Origin: Candidatus Gastranaerophilales bacterium
Lineage (GTDB): Bacteria; Cyanobacteriota; Vampirovibrionia; Gastranaerophilales; Gastranaerophilaceae
Direction of reading: 5' to 3'
DNA length: 64,000 nt
Assembly: GCA_900766355.1 (NCBI GenBank)
Contig: CAAFVD010000013.1
Location: forward strand, 1 to 64,000
Part shown: piece by piece, positions 15,975-25,500 of the stretch
Layout of the letters: every line of letters begins with the position of its first letter
Numbering within the stretch: the first letter of the stretch is position 1
Notes under the pieces: generated by a model
What the model was told of the DNA's origin: nothing
The model's database searches: none
Seen by the model: the letters and a program-made list of their open reading frames with translations, nothing else
Translations under genes and position numbers: made by a program

Positions 15975-16005
15975 GATTTTAAATATTCTGAAAAATGAAA
16001 ATTGC
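15975..16005 (-). promoter_or_regulatory. GCAATT-N15-ATTTAAAATC promoter-like element
   Basis: On the minus strand GCAATT, exactly 15 bp, ATTTAAAATC, upstream of the 47-residue gene. The rest of 15952-16186 shows only AT-rich leader sequence. Confidence 0.45.
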
Positions 16006-16186
16006 TATATTTTTAAAATTTCGTTACAGTTATTTACTAAAAACAAAAATTATTGAACCAACAGTTGAGTACATCAATTAGAGGATTTTTCTTTCTACTT
16101 GGGCTATATTCAGCTTTACAAACTTGTTGAAGAATAGTTTTGATGTTACGATTGTTCATATTACTAGGGGACAAAAGAGGTATATT

Positions 16187-17236
16187 ATGAATATTTTATT
16201 TGTGATTGATAAGATTGAATTAAAGTATTTTGAGTTCAATAATCTTGTTACAAATTTTTGGCTTATAAAAGAGTTCTTAGAAAGAGGGAACAATGTTTGC
16301 ATAACAACCATAAATAATTTGTACCTTGAAAACTCAAATGCTTATGCAAGAATTTATAAATCATATATAGAAGATGAAAATATTTTTTATCAGAAAGAAA
16401 TATTGAATTTCAAAGTCGAAGACTTTGACCTTGTAATGTTCCGTCCTGATCCACCTGTAGATGTTGATTATTTGAGTGCAACATACGTTTTGGATTTTGT
16501 AAAAAATACAAAAATTATTAATGACCCACGTGCTATTAGGAATTTTAACGAAAAAATACATACTGCGTTGTTTTCAGACCTTATGCCTAAATACATTGTG
16601 TCAGCAAGTCGTTCTCGTATAGAAGATTTTTTGAACGAATGTGGCGAAATTGTTTTGAAACCACTTAATCAATGCTTTGGTTCAGGGGTTATGTATTTGC
16701 ATATAGGCGACCCTAACACTCGTTCTATTATCAATAGTGTTACTAATAACGAAAACTCTCTTGTTATGGTTCAGAAATATATTCCAGATATCAAATTTGG
16801 GGATAAACGTGTTTTGACATTGGGGGATAATGTTTTGTCAGAATGTGTACTAAAACTTCCTACGAACGATGATTTCAAATTCAATACACATAATGATAAT
16901 TACATTAGAAAATCAAAACTAACATTTTCAGAAGAACAAAACTTTAAACGTGTAGCTCAAGAGCTTAATAAAATGGGTATTCCAATGGCTGGGCTAGATG
17001 TTGTAAATGAACAGATTATAGAGATAAATGTAACAAGCCCTTGTTATTTTATTAAAGAAATTAATCAACATTTTGGGGTTAATCTAGAAAAAACAATTTG
17101 TGATTATATCCAAAGTGAAAGTCTTTATTTTGTGAAAAACAAACCTCTTATTGAAGGTTCATCTCAGGTGGAAGTGAATAGTCAAATAGTTGTACCAGCA
17201 GATTCATTGTATCCATATAAAACAGAAACTTTCTAA
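16187..17236 (+). CDS. gshB: Glutathione synthetase-like ATP-grasp ligase
   Basis: Resembles prokaryotic GshB, which joins gamma-glutamylcysteine and glycine using ATP. About 349 residues with the family order: a Rossmann-like N-terminal domain, F-R-P-D-P-P-V-D near 91, N-D-P-R-A-I-R-N-F-N-E-K, the ATP-grasp core V-L-K-P-L-N-Q-C-F-G-S-G, V-Q-K-Y-I-P, and E-I-N-V-T-S-P-C near the end. The glycine-rich loop is less regular than usual (C-F-G-S-G for GGxG). Start ATG 16187 after AAGAGG is preferred; the 21 codons upstream look non-coding. No gshA is in the window, so another ATP-grasp product is possible. Confidence 0.75.
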   Translation: MNILFVIDKIELKYFEFNNLVTNFWLIKEFLERGNNVCITTINNLYLENSNAYARIYKSYIEDENIFYQKEILNFKVEDFDLVMFRPDPPVDVDYLSATYVLDFVKNTKIINDPRAIRNFNEKIHTALFSDLMPKYIVSASRSRIEDFLNECGEIVLKPLNQCFGSGVMYLHIGDPNTRSIINSVTNNENSLVMVQKYIPDIKFGDKRVLTLGDNVLSECVLKLPTNDDFKFNTHNDNYIRKSKLTFSEEQNFKRVAQELNKMGIPMAGLDVVNEQIIEINVTSPCYFIKEINQHFGVNLEKTICDYIQSESLYFVKNKPLIEGSSQVEVNSQIVVPADSLYPYKTETF

Positions 17237-17302
17237 ATCGGTTAAAGTTTGTATTTTATGAGTTTTTAGTATCTTCAATTGTTAAAAAAAAATAAACTTT
17301 CC

Positions 17303-17330
17303 TTGTATATGTTACTTGATAATCTATAAT
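17303..17330 (+). promoter_or_regulatory. Sigma-70-type promoter of the grpE operon
   Basis: TTGTAT 17303-17308, 16 bp, TATAAT 17325-17330. No CIRCE inverted repeat is present nearby. Confidence 0.5.
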
Positions 17331-17364
17331 TAAGAATGTACGATACTGTAAGGGAGTTTAGGTT

Positions 17365-17961
17365 ATGGCAAATCCTTTTAATAAAGAAGAACAAGAAAAA
17401 ACAGAGGTTAATCCAGAAGCTGAAGTAGTTGTTGATGAAAAAGCTCCTGCAGAACAAACTGTTGAAAAAACTGAAGAAATAGATAAAGATTCAAAGTCAG
17501 AAATAGATGCACAAATTGATAAGTTGCAACAAGAATATGATACTTTGAATAATCAATATATAAGACTTGCTGCAGATTTTGATAATTATAGAAAAAGACA
17601 AGCGCAAGAACGTGAAAGTCTTTTGAAATATGGTGCAGAAGACACATTGAAAAAATTGGTGGAAGTTTTAGATAACTTTGATAGAGGAGAAAAGGCAATC
17701 AAAGATATTGAAGATTGTGAAAAAGTAAAAGAAAGTTTTGCTCTTGTACATAAACAATTAAAAGATGCGTTACAAAAAGTAGGTATGGAAACAATAGAGT
17801 GTGAAGGAGAAGAATTTGACCCTAATTTCCATGAAGCAGTTATGCAAACACCTACTAGCGAACAACCAGAACATACAATAATTGCAGTATTGCAAAAAGG
17901 ATATAAACTAGGTGACAGAGTGTTAAGACCAGCACTTGTTAATGTTGCAACAGCTGAATAG
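17365..17961 (+). CDS. grpE: Nucleotide exchange factor GrpE
   Basis: Releases ADP from DnaK. 198 residues: an acidic disordered N-terminus (1-45), the long dimerising helix (about 50-105) with Y-I-R-L-A-A-D-F-D-N-Y-R-K-R, and the C-terminal beta domain ending L-Q-K-G-Y-K-L-G-D-R-V-L-R-P-A-L-V-N-V. ATG 17365 follows AAGGGAG. It is first in an operon with dnaJ 26 bp downstream. dnaK, which usually lies between them, is not here. Confidence 0.95.
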   Translation: MANPFNKEEQEKTEVNPEAEVVVDEKAPAEQTVEKTEEIDKDSKSEIDAQIDKLQQEYDTLNNQYIRLAADFDNYRKRQAQERESLLKYGAEDTLKKLVEVLDNFDRGEKAIKDIEDCEKVKESFALVHKQLKDALQKVGMETIECEGEEFDPNFHEAVMQTPTSEQPEHTIIAVLQKGYKLGDRVLRPALVNVATAE

Positions 17962-17987
17962 ATATAATAAATAGCAAAGAGAAAAAG

Positions 17988-19109
17988 ATGACGGATTATT
18001 ATGAAATATTGGGCGTATCAAAAGATGCAACCAAAGACGAAATAAAAAGTGCCTTTAGAAAAATGGCAAGAAAATATCACCCAGATGTAAACAAGGCTCC
18101 TGATGCTGAGGCTAAGTTTAAAGAATTGGGTAAGGCTTATGAAACCTTAATGGACGATAATAAACGTGCTACTTATGATAGGTTTGGAGAAGAAGGATTA
18201 CAAAATGCAGGTTATTCAACTCAAGGACCTTTTGCTGAAGGTTTTGGTGATTTGAATGATATATTTGAATCTTTCTTTGGTGGATTTGGTTTTGGCGGTT
18301 CAAGACGAGTTGACCCGAATGCTCCAACTCGTGGTGAAAACCTAAGACTTGATATTGAAATTGAGTTTGAAGAAGCAATGTTTGGGGTTGAAAGAGAAAT
18401 AAAAATAGACCATCTTGAAACTTGCAAGTCTTGTGGTGGTACAGGTGCAAAACAAGGTAGCCAACCTGTTACTTGTCCAACCTGTGGTGGTCGAGGACAA
18501 GTTCAACAAACAACTCAGACTATACTAGGCAGTTTTGCACAAATTACAACTTGTCCAAAATGCCATGGTAAAGGTAAAATAATTTCTGACCCTTGCCCTG
18601 ACTGTAAAGGAAAAGGCAGTAAAGAAGTTGAAAAAACTCTTACAATCAAAGTGCCTAAAGGTGTTGATACAGGCTCTAAAATGAGATTATCGGGCGAAGG
18701 TGATGCTGGACAAAACGGTGGGCCAGCAGGGGATTTGTATGTAATTATTCACGTCAAACCTTCAGACTATTTCCATAGAGATGGTGTAAATGTTTATACT
18801 CAATTAGAAGTATCTCCAGCACAAGCTGTATTGGGTGATGAGGTAGAAATAAAAACAATTGATGGAACTCGCAAAGTATCTATTCCGCAAGGTTTACAAT
18901 CAGGGGATAGAATTACTATAAAAGGTGAGGGTGTTCCAGTTATTTCTAATCCATCAATGCGAGGTGACCATATTGTTGTTGTTTCTGTTAAAACACCAAC
19001 TCATATTTCTAACGAGGAAAGACGTTTGTATGAATCTTTGTATGAAATAGAAACTGGTAGAGTAAAGAAACAATCTGTTAAGGATAAAATCAAAGGGGCT
19101 TTTAAATAA
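17988..19109 (+). CDS. dnaJ: Chaperone DnaJ, type I
   Basis: Hsp40 co-chaperone that delivers clients to DnaK and stimulates its ATPase. 373 residues: J-domain with H-P-D at 31-33, Gly/Phe region (about 70-110), four zinc motifs CxxCxGxG (CKSCGGTG, CPTCGGRG, CPKCHGKG, CPDCKGKG), and two client-binding beta domains. All zinc cysteines are intact. Its stop overlaps the ATG of the next gene by one base, coupling it to the exported propeller protein. Confidence 0.96.
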   Translation: MTDYYEILGVSKDATKDEIKSAFRKMARKYHPDVNKAPDAEAKFKELGKAYETLMDDNKRATYDRFGEEGLQNAGYSTQGPFAEGFGDLNDIFESFFGGFGFGGSRRVDPNAPTRGENLRLDIEIEFEEAMFGVEREIKIDHLETCKSCGGTGAKQGSQPVTCPTCGGRGQVQQTTQTILGSFAQITTCPKCHGKGKIISDPCPDCKGKGSKEVEKTLTIKVPKGVDTGSKMRLSGEGDAGQNGGPAGDLYVIIHVKPSDYFHRDGVNVYTQLEVSPAQAVLGDEVEIKTIDGTRKVSIPQGLQSGDRITIKGEGVPVISNPSMRGDHIVVVSVKTPTHISNEERRLYESLYEIETGRVKKQSVKDKIKGAFK

Positions 19110-20554
19110 TGAAAAAATTTCTTCTTTCACTTATCGTTTTGTGTTTAACTTCTGCATCAACATTGGCAGCAAAGTTACCTGATGATGTTCAATCAATGTT
19201 AAAGAAGACTTTTCCAGCGGCTGATATAAGATTTGATGGTGTGATTATATTACAAGACGGAACGGTTTATTTACCGTTGTTTCCTGCAAAAATAAAAACA
19301 CCAGAAAAGTTTGAGGTTCAAACAACATATCCAGCAAAAACTCCACTTCAAAAATGTCCTGATGTAGTTGTTTTTAATAACGATTTTGTACTTTTAAAGG
19401 TTATTGTGAATCAAAACGGTACAAAAACTATCAAGAAATTTGATAAACCACCAGTAGAGGTTAAATCAGGTCTTTTGCCACAAGATATGCTTGTACCTAA
19501 AAATCTTATTATTCCTGAAAACTTGAAAGGTATTACAGGGAATTTGGATATAAAAATCGCACCAGCAGAAGAAATAAAAGTTGCAGCAACAAAGATTAAT
19601 TATGATAAAGTTGTTACTGTTAATAATATAAAACCAGCAAATCTTGTTTCAACAATTCCACAGTTGAAGGACAAGACTCTTTATATTTCAACTTGTTATA
19701 CAAAAAATATTCAGGTAGTAAAAGGTGAATCAAAAACACCAGCTTACGCATTATCACAAAAATCTATTCCTAATTGTATAGCAATTACTCCTGATAACAA
19801 ATTTTTGTTTGTTACTGCATATAATTCAACTCTTGTAGATGTAATATCTTTAGCAGACGATAGAATAATTAAACAGTTAGATTTAACTACTAATGGTGGA
19901 GAAATAGTAATGGATAGTAAACGTAATGTTGCTTATGTTTCAAGTCCTGATGCTAATACTATTTATCAAGTTGCATTGTCAGATATGACTTTGAAGAAAA
20001 AAATAAAGGTTAATGGCAGATGTGAACGTATGATATTGAATGATGATTATCTTATTTATGTTGATAGATTTACAAATAAAATTTGGAGTATAGAGCTTGG
20101 TAATGAATATACTTTGAAGGATTTAGGCTCTTATCCTAATATTTCAAAACTTGCGTATGAAAATGGTAATTTGTATCTTGCAAGTAGAACTAAAAACAGA
20201 ATAGCAGTTTTAGATTATAAAAACCAAACATTGTTATCAGAATTTGAAACAGTTAAAAAACCTGTTGATATGGTAGTTTATGGCAAGTTCTTGTACGTGT
20301 TGGGAGCTGAGGATAATGTAGTACAGGTTATAGATAGAACAACTGATGAACCTGTTGCAAATATATTATTAAACACAAAGGGTTTTCCGACTTCAATGAC
20401 AATGATACCTAATACTTCGTTGGTTTTGATTTCTGATGCTAAAGCTGGTAAGTATTCGGTTTTGGATTTGAATAAGAAAATGGTTATAAAGACCAATCCT
20501 CTTGATATGCCTGCTAGTCATATCATTGTTGGTAAAAATATAAGAAAGATTTAA
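19109..20554 (+). CDS. Exported beta-propeller (YVTN-type) protein
   Basis: 481 residues. A clear signal peptide (K-K-F-L-L-S-L-I-V-L, cleavage near A-L-A-A around residue 21) is followed by a ~150-residue N-terminal domain, then repeated four-strand blades from about residue 185. The blades carry phrases such as F-V-T-A-Y-N-S-T-L-V-D-V-I, A-Y-V-S-S-P-D-A-N-T-I and L-Y-V-L-G-A-E-D-N-V-V-Q-V-I-D, typical of surface-layer/YVTN propellers. It is probably periplasmic or surface-located and binding rather than catalytic. It is co-transcribed with dnaJ and a methyltransferase. Ligand unknown. Confidence 0.75.
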   Translation: MKKFLLSLIVLCLTSASTLAAKLPDDVQSMLKKTFPAADIRFDGVIILQDGTVYLPLFPAKIKTPEKFEVQTTYPAKTPLQKCPDVVVFNNDFVLLKVIVNQNGTKTIKKFDKPPVEVKSGLLPQDMLVPKNLIIPENLKGITGNLDIKIAPAEEIKVAATKINYDKVVTVNNIKPANLVSTIPQLKDKTLYISTCYTKNIQVVKGESKTPAYALSQKSIPNCIAITPDNKFLFVTAYNSTLVDVISLADDRIIKQLDLTTNGGEIVMDSKRNVAYVSSPDANTIYQVALSDMTLKKKIKVNGRCERMILNDDYLIYVDRFTNKIWSIELGNEYTLKDLGSYPNISKLAYENGNLYLASRTKNRIAVLDYKNQTLLSEFETVKKPVDMVVYGKFLYVLGAEDNVVQVIDRTTDEPVANILLNTKGFPTSMTMIPNTSLVLISDAKAGKYSVLDLNKKMVIKTNPLDMPASHIIVGKNIRKI

Positions 20555-20556
20555 TT

Positions 20557-21108
20557 ATGAGTATATTAGAAGAAACTTTAGTTGAGTTAGAAAAAACACA
20601 AAAAGATTTTTGGAATGTTTCAAGAGCAACAGGAAATTTTTTGAATATGTTGGTGAAAATTAGTAATTCTAAAAGTGTTCTTGAGGTTGGAACATCAAAC
20701 GGATACTCAGGTTTATGGTTTCTTGATGCTCTAAAGGTTACAAAAGGTCGTTTAACAACGATAGAATATTATGATAAACGTCAAAGTGTTGCCAGAGCAA
20801 ATTTTGATAAATGTGGATTTGCTGGCATGTATACTCCTTTGTTGGGTTCTGCGTGTGATATTATGGAGAACTTTGATTCTGATAAAAAATTTGATTTTGT
20901 TTTTATAGATGCCAATAAACGAGAGTATGTAAAAAACTTTGAATTAATCAAACCTCATTTACTACCTAATGCAATAATAGCTGCAGATAATGTAAATTCT
21001 CATAGAGAAAAGGTGCAAACATATCTTGATGCTATTATGTCAGATGAAGATTTTCAAACAGAAATTTTGGATTTGCCAGCAGGACTTGCTGTTTCTTATA
21101 AAAAATAA
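20557..21108 (+). CDS. Class I SAM-dependent O-methyltransferase
   Basis: 183 residues of the catechol-O-methyltransferase-like family, which also contains tRNA wobble-uridine methyltransferase TrmR. S-adenosylmethionine is bound by V-L-E-V-G-T-S-N-G-Y-S (about 45-55) and by the acidic residue of T-I-E-Y. A metal and acceptor site is suggested by D-F-V-F-I-D-A-N-K and A-D-N-V. It starts 2 bp after the propeller stop, so it is the last gene of the grpE-dnaJ operon. The substrate cannot be told from sequence. Confidence 0.8.
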   Translation: MSILEETLVELEKTQKDFWNVSRATGNFLNMLVKISNSKSVLEVGTSNGYSGLWFLDALKVTKGRLTTIEYYDKRQSVARANFDKCGFAGMYTPLLGSACDIMENFDSDKKFDFVFIDANKREYVKNFELIKPHLLPNAIIAADNVNSHREKVQTYLDAIMSDEDFQTEILDLPAGLAVSYKK

Positions 21109-21213
21109 CCAGTAATTCATAATGTTGGGCAGTTATTAATTTTTTATAGTTTCCTTGCTAATAGTGATTTTTAGACAAGGATATTAAGTTTTGTAACAAA
21201 AAGAACCAATGTT

Positions 21214-21244
21214 GAAATCGGGTTATGTGTATATACTTTATATA
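21214..21244 (+). promoter_or_regulatory. GAAATC-N15-ACTTTATATA promoter-like element
   Basis: GAAATC 21214-21219 and a perfect ACTTTATATA at 21235-21244, upstream of the short terminated leader and the giant gene. Confidence 0.6.
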
Positions 21245-21248
21245 TATG

Positions 21249-21343
21249 TAATCAATAAGAGATTATAAAAAAGATTTTTTAAATACCCTAATTCCCTTCC
21301 TAATTCTAGTTTTACTCCTCATTTCCCACGAGGAGTTTTTTTT
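21249..21343 (+). ncRNA. Candidate small RNA or attenuated leader
   Basis: From the promoter at 21214-21244 to a terminator at 21314-21343 (stem ACTCCTC / GAGGAGT plus seven or more T's) there is no reading frame. The ~95-nt transcript has unpaired pyrimidine-rich segments (CCCTAATTCCCTTCC). It is either an independent small RNA or an attenuator ahead of the giant gene, which starts 102 bp further on. I see no riboswitch family. Confidence 0.45.
21314..21343 (+). terminator. Terminator between promoter and giant gene
   Basis: 7-bp stem ACTCCTC / GAGGAGT, 9-nt loop, T-run. Its place between a promoter and the next CDS is unusual. Confidence 0.75.
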
Positions 21344-21445
21344 ATGCAATATTTTAATTTTTGTAAATAAATTTGTTATATTCCTAAAGAAACTTTCGAC
21401 TTTGCCGTAAACCCATGTAACAAATGGAGTATAAGGAGTAAGTAA

Positions 21446-22552
21446 TTGGTAAGTGTAGATGGGAATAACATATCTTCCAATGCTTTGGACAAAGCATCAA
21501 AGGTAGGTAATATCTCACAAGAACAAGATTCTGAGCAACAAAAGCTTGAGATAAGGAAAGCTGCTGCTCAAAACATCTCCATTGCGTATGATAATGCAAT
21601 AAATACCCTCAAACAATATCAAGGTAATCAAGGGGTATTGAATGCAGGGTTTTATAGAGAAAAACTCGGTAAATTTTTAAAGAATAATAACATTGCAGAC
21701 ATAAAACTCTGTTGTGATACAGCTATCAAAACCCTTGAACAAGAAAAAGAATTTGCGACAAATAGGCTTGAATATGTAGCCAATCACGAAGGCGATTTTA
21801 AACGTGAGTTTAAAGAGTTCACCGGCAAAGAATATGATGAAGATGCGATGAAAGAGTTTTTAGTCAATGCATCTAATGGTGAGGATTGGGCTGCTTCTTA
21901 TGAAAAAGCATATAATGTAGAAAAAACTGATAAAAACGGTAATGTTTCATACGAAAACAAAATTGTGAATAATGCACTCAAAAAAGTTAAGTATCAAGAA
22001 TACATAGACGGTGCTGCAGATATCGTAATTATGTTACTTGGAACAGGTTTAATCAGCAAAGGACTTGGCAAAGGTGTAGGTGCGATTGGTAAAAAACTAT
22101 CTCCGCATATACCAAAAGTTCTTAAAAATATTTCTGCAAAAGGTCTTATGAAAGTTGGTGGTAATAAAGTAACCGTAGGTGCAGTTTTAGGTGCTATGGC
22201 TATGCAAAGTGCTACTTTTTCGATATGGGACGCAAGCAAGAACTATATCAATCTTAAAACAAAAGATATCCAACTTTCAGGTGAAGATGCTGCAAACGAA
22301 TGGGCTGCATACAAGCAGGGGAATGTTGAATCCGCTAAATTTGGTGCTTTTGCAGGGTTATTGAGTTCTACCGTTGTTGGTAAAGTTGTTGCAGGAACAA
22401 CAAAACTTTTAGAAAAACCTGTTTCTCATGCAGTCACTAAAAACTTAGCAAAAACTCTTGATAAATCTTCCTCTTTAACAGGTAAAGATATTATGCAAAC
22501 CTTCCTAACCAAACAAGGGCCAGGTGTGGTTGCAAATTCTGCTGGTATGTAA
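21446..22552 (+). CDS. N-terminal part of a giant lineage-specific protein
   Basis: 368 residues ending at a TAA (22550-22552) after S-A-G-M. The same frame then continues without interruption for 2,128 codons. The TTG start has a strong AAGGAG site. Contents: a helical N-terminus (about 1-125), an N-G-E-D-W-A-A-S-Y-E-K segment, and two hydrophobic Gly/Ala-rich stretches (about 190-215 and 235-260) that may insert in membranes. With the downstream part it would form a ~2,497-residue protein; alone it is either a truncated product or the first half of a broken gene. Confidence 0.65.
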   Translation: MVSVDGNNISSNALDKASKVGNISQEQDSEQQKLEIRKAAAQNISIAYDNAINTLKQYQGNQGVLNAGFYREKLGKFLKNNNIADIKLCCDTAIKTLEQEKEFATNRLEYVANHEGDFKREFKEFTGKEYDEDAMKEFLVNASNGEDWAASYEKAYNVEKTDKNGNVSYENKIVNNALKKVKYQEYIDGAADIVIMLLGTGLISKGLGKGVGAIGKKLSPHIPKVLKNISAKGLMKVGGNKVTVGAVLGAMAMQSATFSIWDASKNYINLKTKDIQLSGEDAANEWAAYKQGNVESAKFGAFAGLLSSTVVGKVVAGTTKLLEKPVSHAVTKNLAKTLDKSSSLTGKDIMQTFLTKQGPGVVANSAGM

Positions 22553-22573
22553 GCTGAGATATCAGGGTTTACT

Positions 22574-25500
22574 ATGTATGAAACTGCTAACGAGGTTACA
22601 AAAGAATTACTCAAGAAAGATGAAAACGGAGAAAGACATCTTCCAAAAGATTTGACGGAAGAAGGTTTAGCAAAATATTTGTGGAAGCATTTTAAAGGAC
22701 AAGCGACAAATCTTGCTGAGATAAAAGCTGTTTCTAAGTTGATATTTATGCACAAAGGAACTGCTGATATTAGAAATAATATTATCAAAGACAATTTGTC
22801 TAAATGTGAAACGCTTAATAATATAAAAGTTGAAAAGAAAACAGATAATGGTAAAACTTCTTTTGAACTAACAATGCCTAATGGTAGTAAAAGTAATGTT
22901 TTAACAATGGAAGAAGTTATTGCTAAATGTAATGTCATTATGCAATTTGATATGGCTAGCAATATAAAACCTTCTATGAATAATGAAGAATCTGTTACTT
23001 CTGATAATGAACAAACTTCTCAAGACTTTGACCCTACAAAAACTGTTCTTTCTGTAACAGTAAGACATGATGGTGAAAAGAATGAAGATAGAATAAACGC
23101 TGAAAATATACATAAACAAAGTAAAGCTTCGGAAAATAATTCTCGACCAATTACGGCAGAGAATTTTGAACAACAAAAAGCAGATTTTATTAAAGAGTTT
23201 AAGGGTGATGAAACTCCTCAAAATTTAATGGGATTATCAGAAATAGAGAAGATTTCCAAACCAGAAGATTTATCTGCCGTCAAAGAAATTTTTGATTGGA
23301 TAAACACCGAAGAAGGCAAAAAAATGTTTCCTGACGGACGTGACGTTGTGGGGCATATTAATGCAAAAAATATAGCTGATTTTAAAGTTTTGATAGATAC
23401 TTTGAGGGGCAAAGATAATATTTCTGACGAACTAAAATCAGATATTCTGTATGCAGTTAGTGTTTCTGATAATGCTGAGAGTACAAATAAATTAGTTAAA
23501 GCTTTTGGTTCGGATTTAGAAAAAATAGACTCGTTAGATGGAACTTTTATTGCCAGTTCGCCTTCTGATGTCCAAAAAGTAATGTTAGAATTTTATAAAG
23601 ACGCAAAAGCAGGTAAATATTCAAATATTATTCATAATGATAATATATTTGGACAACATATGATATTTATAAATGACAGAAATTATTCTCAGTTTAAAAA
23701 ATTATATGATAATTTTGCAAAAGAAGAAAATATTTCACCAGATTGGTTTGCACAAGTCAAAGAAGGACTTGAAAATAGTGATGCTGATGCAATAAAGCAG
23801 TTTTATGACTTAACAAAAGATTTAAGAGGTGATAAAGCTGAAGAAGAATGGATTCCATATAGAAATTTAAAACTGGAAGATATTCCATCAAAAAAACAAA
23901 TATTAGATATGATAAAAGGTAGAAATGTACCTAAAGAGTATGTTTATGAAACTTTATCAAAGACAAATAAAGAAAATTTTGATATTGCAAAAGAACTTGT
24001 TGAAAAAACATATATCAATAATGATGGACACCCTGAAAATGTAAGCACAATTTTAACAAAATTAGGCAGACAGTCTTGGGATAAAGATTTTGTAAAAGAT
24101 AATATTGATGTATTGACTCATCTAAATCGTTCAAGTATTAGAGCTATTAACGAAAATAATATAGAGCTTGCAAGAGTAATTGAAAAAAATGGGCAAGTTC
24201 CTGATAAACAAGAAAAAGAATTGTTGAGTTTTGTTCAAGATAAAGATACAGAAACAAGATTTATAAATAATGTTAATAATGGTATATATAGGATTTCAAA
24301 GTTTGAAAGACTTAATAAATTAAAACATGATTATATAGAAATTTTGAAAAACCATATTGCCCCTGAAGATTTTAAAGATTTGGAGGAATATTGTAGTGAA
24401 GAATCTTTACTAAGTTCAGGTTCTCGTGACATAAGAAATGAAAAATTAAACGATGATGAACAAAGAGTTATCAATCAAATCTTAAAGGAATTACCATATT
24501 ATACTAAAGGTGTTTCAGAGCTTGAACAGGCATCTGGAAATCTTAGTCAATATTTTTCATCTAGAAATAGACAAATTGCCGATTTAAACTATGCATTAAC
24601 TTGTAATGAAAATGAAACTAAACGAGATGCAATAATTCAGAGATTTGAGGGCTATTATCCATTACTTGAAACAAATGAAATTGACTTGATACAAAATTTG
24701 TATTGTAATTCTGCACAAAGAGATAAATTGTTAGATTTAGATTATTCTAAACTTGCTCAAAGAGAAATTGTTTCAATGTTAAAAAATGCATATAAGAATA
24801 AATCTATTGATAATTATGAAGTATTAGAATTCTTGAAATGTGATGACAAAGAATTTGAACAAAAGAAAACTCATTTTGAAACAAGACAAAATATATTATC
24901 AGAAACGTATAATTTTGGTGATTGGCAAAGAATATTAAATATGTCAGACAAAGATTTTAACAGATTAGTTATACCTCTAGAGGCGAGAGTAGAAGAACCT
25001 GTTGATGTCGGAGTATTTGAATCTCAAATGCGAGAAAAAATGGCAGAACCTGTCGATTATGACCCTGTTGAGGCTGCTAAAATTATTGCAGAAAGTATAG
25101 AGAACCGAAATATATATTCCTTTTTTGAGGATAAATATACTCCTTCTAAAATAAATCCATTTGAAAAATTACCTAAAAAATCAAAAGTAAATGTCGATTT
25201 GCTACCTTCAACAAGAGAACTTATGACTCAATTGAATGATACAGGCCATGTTAAACTATCTATTCCTAATGAGGGTGGAGTAAAAGTACAACCTTATGAT
25301 GCAATAATACACCCTGAGGATAGAGAACGTCTTAATGTTGAAGAAGATGCAGATATAAAAATTCGCTATGGAACAAAATTACAATGGAGTAATTTCAAAA
25401 TAGCTCGTGATATTCTTCAAAATTATTATGACGGTCATGGTCATACACTTGAAGGTGTTGATATTGAAGTAAACAAAACAGAAAATGGTACGTACAAAAT

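Noticed and set aside
17240..17365. CIRCE operator ahead of grpE
   Set aside because: No TTAGCACTC-N9-GAGTGCTAA-like inverted repeat is present.
22550..22552. Recoding of TAA as an amino acid across the genome
   Set aside because: TAA is the normal stop of most genes in the window, so at most this one site is unusual.
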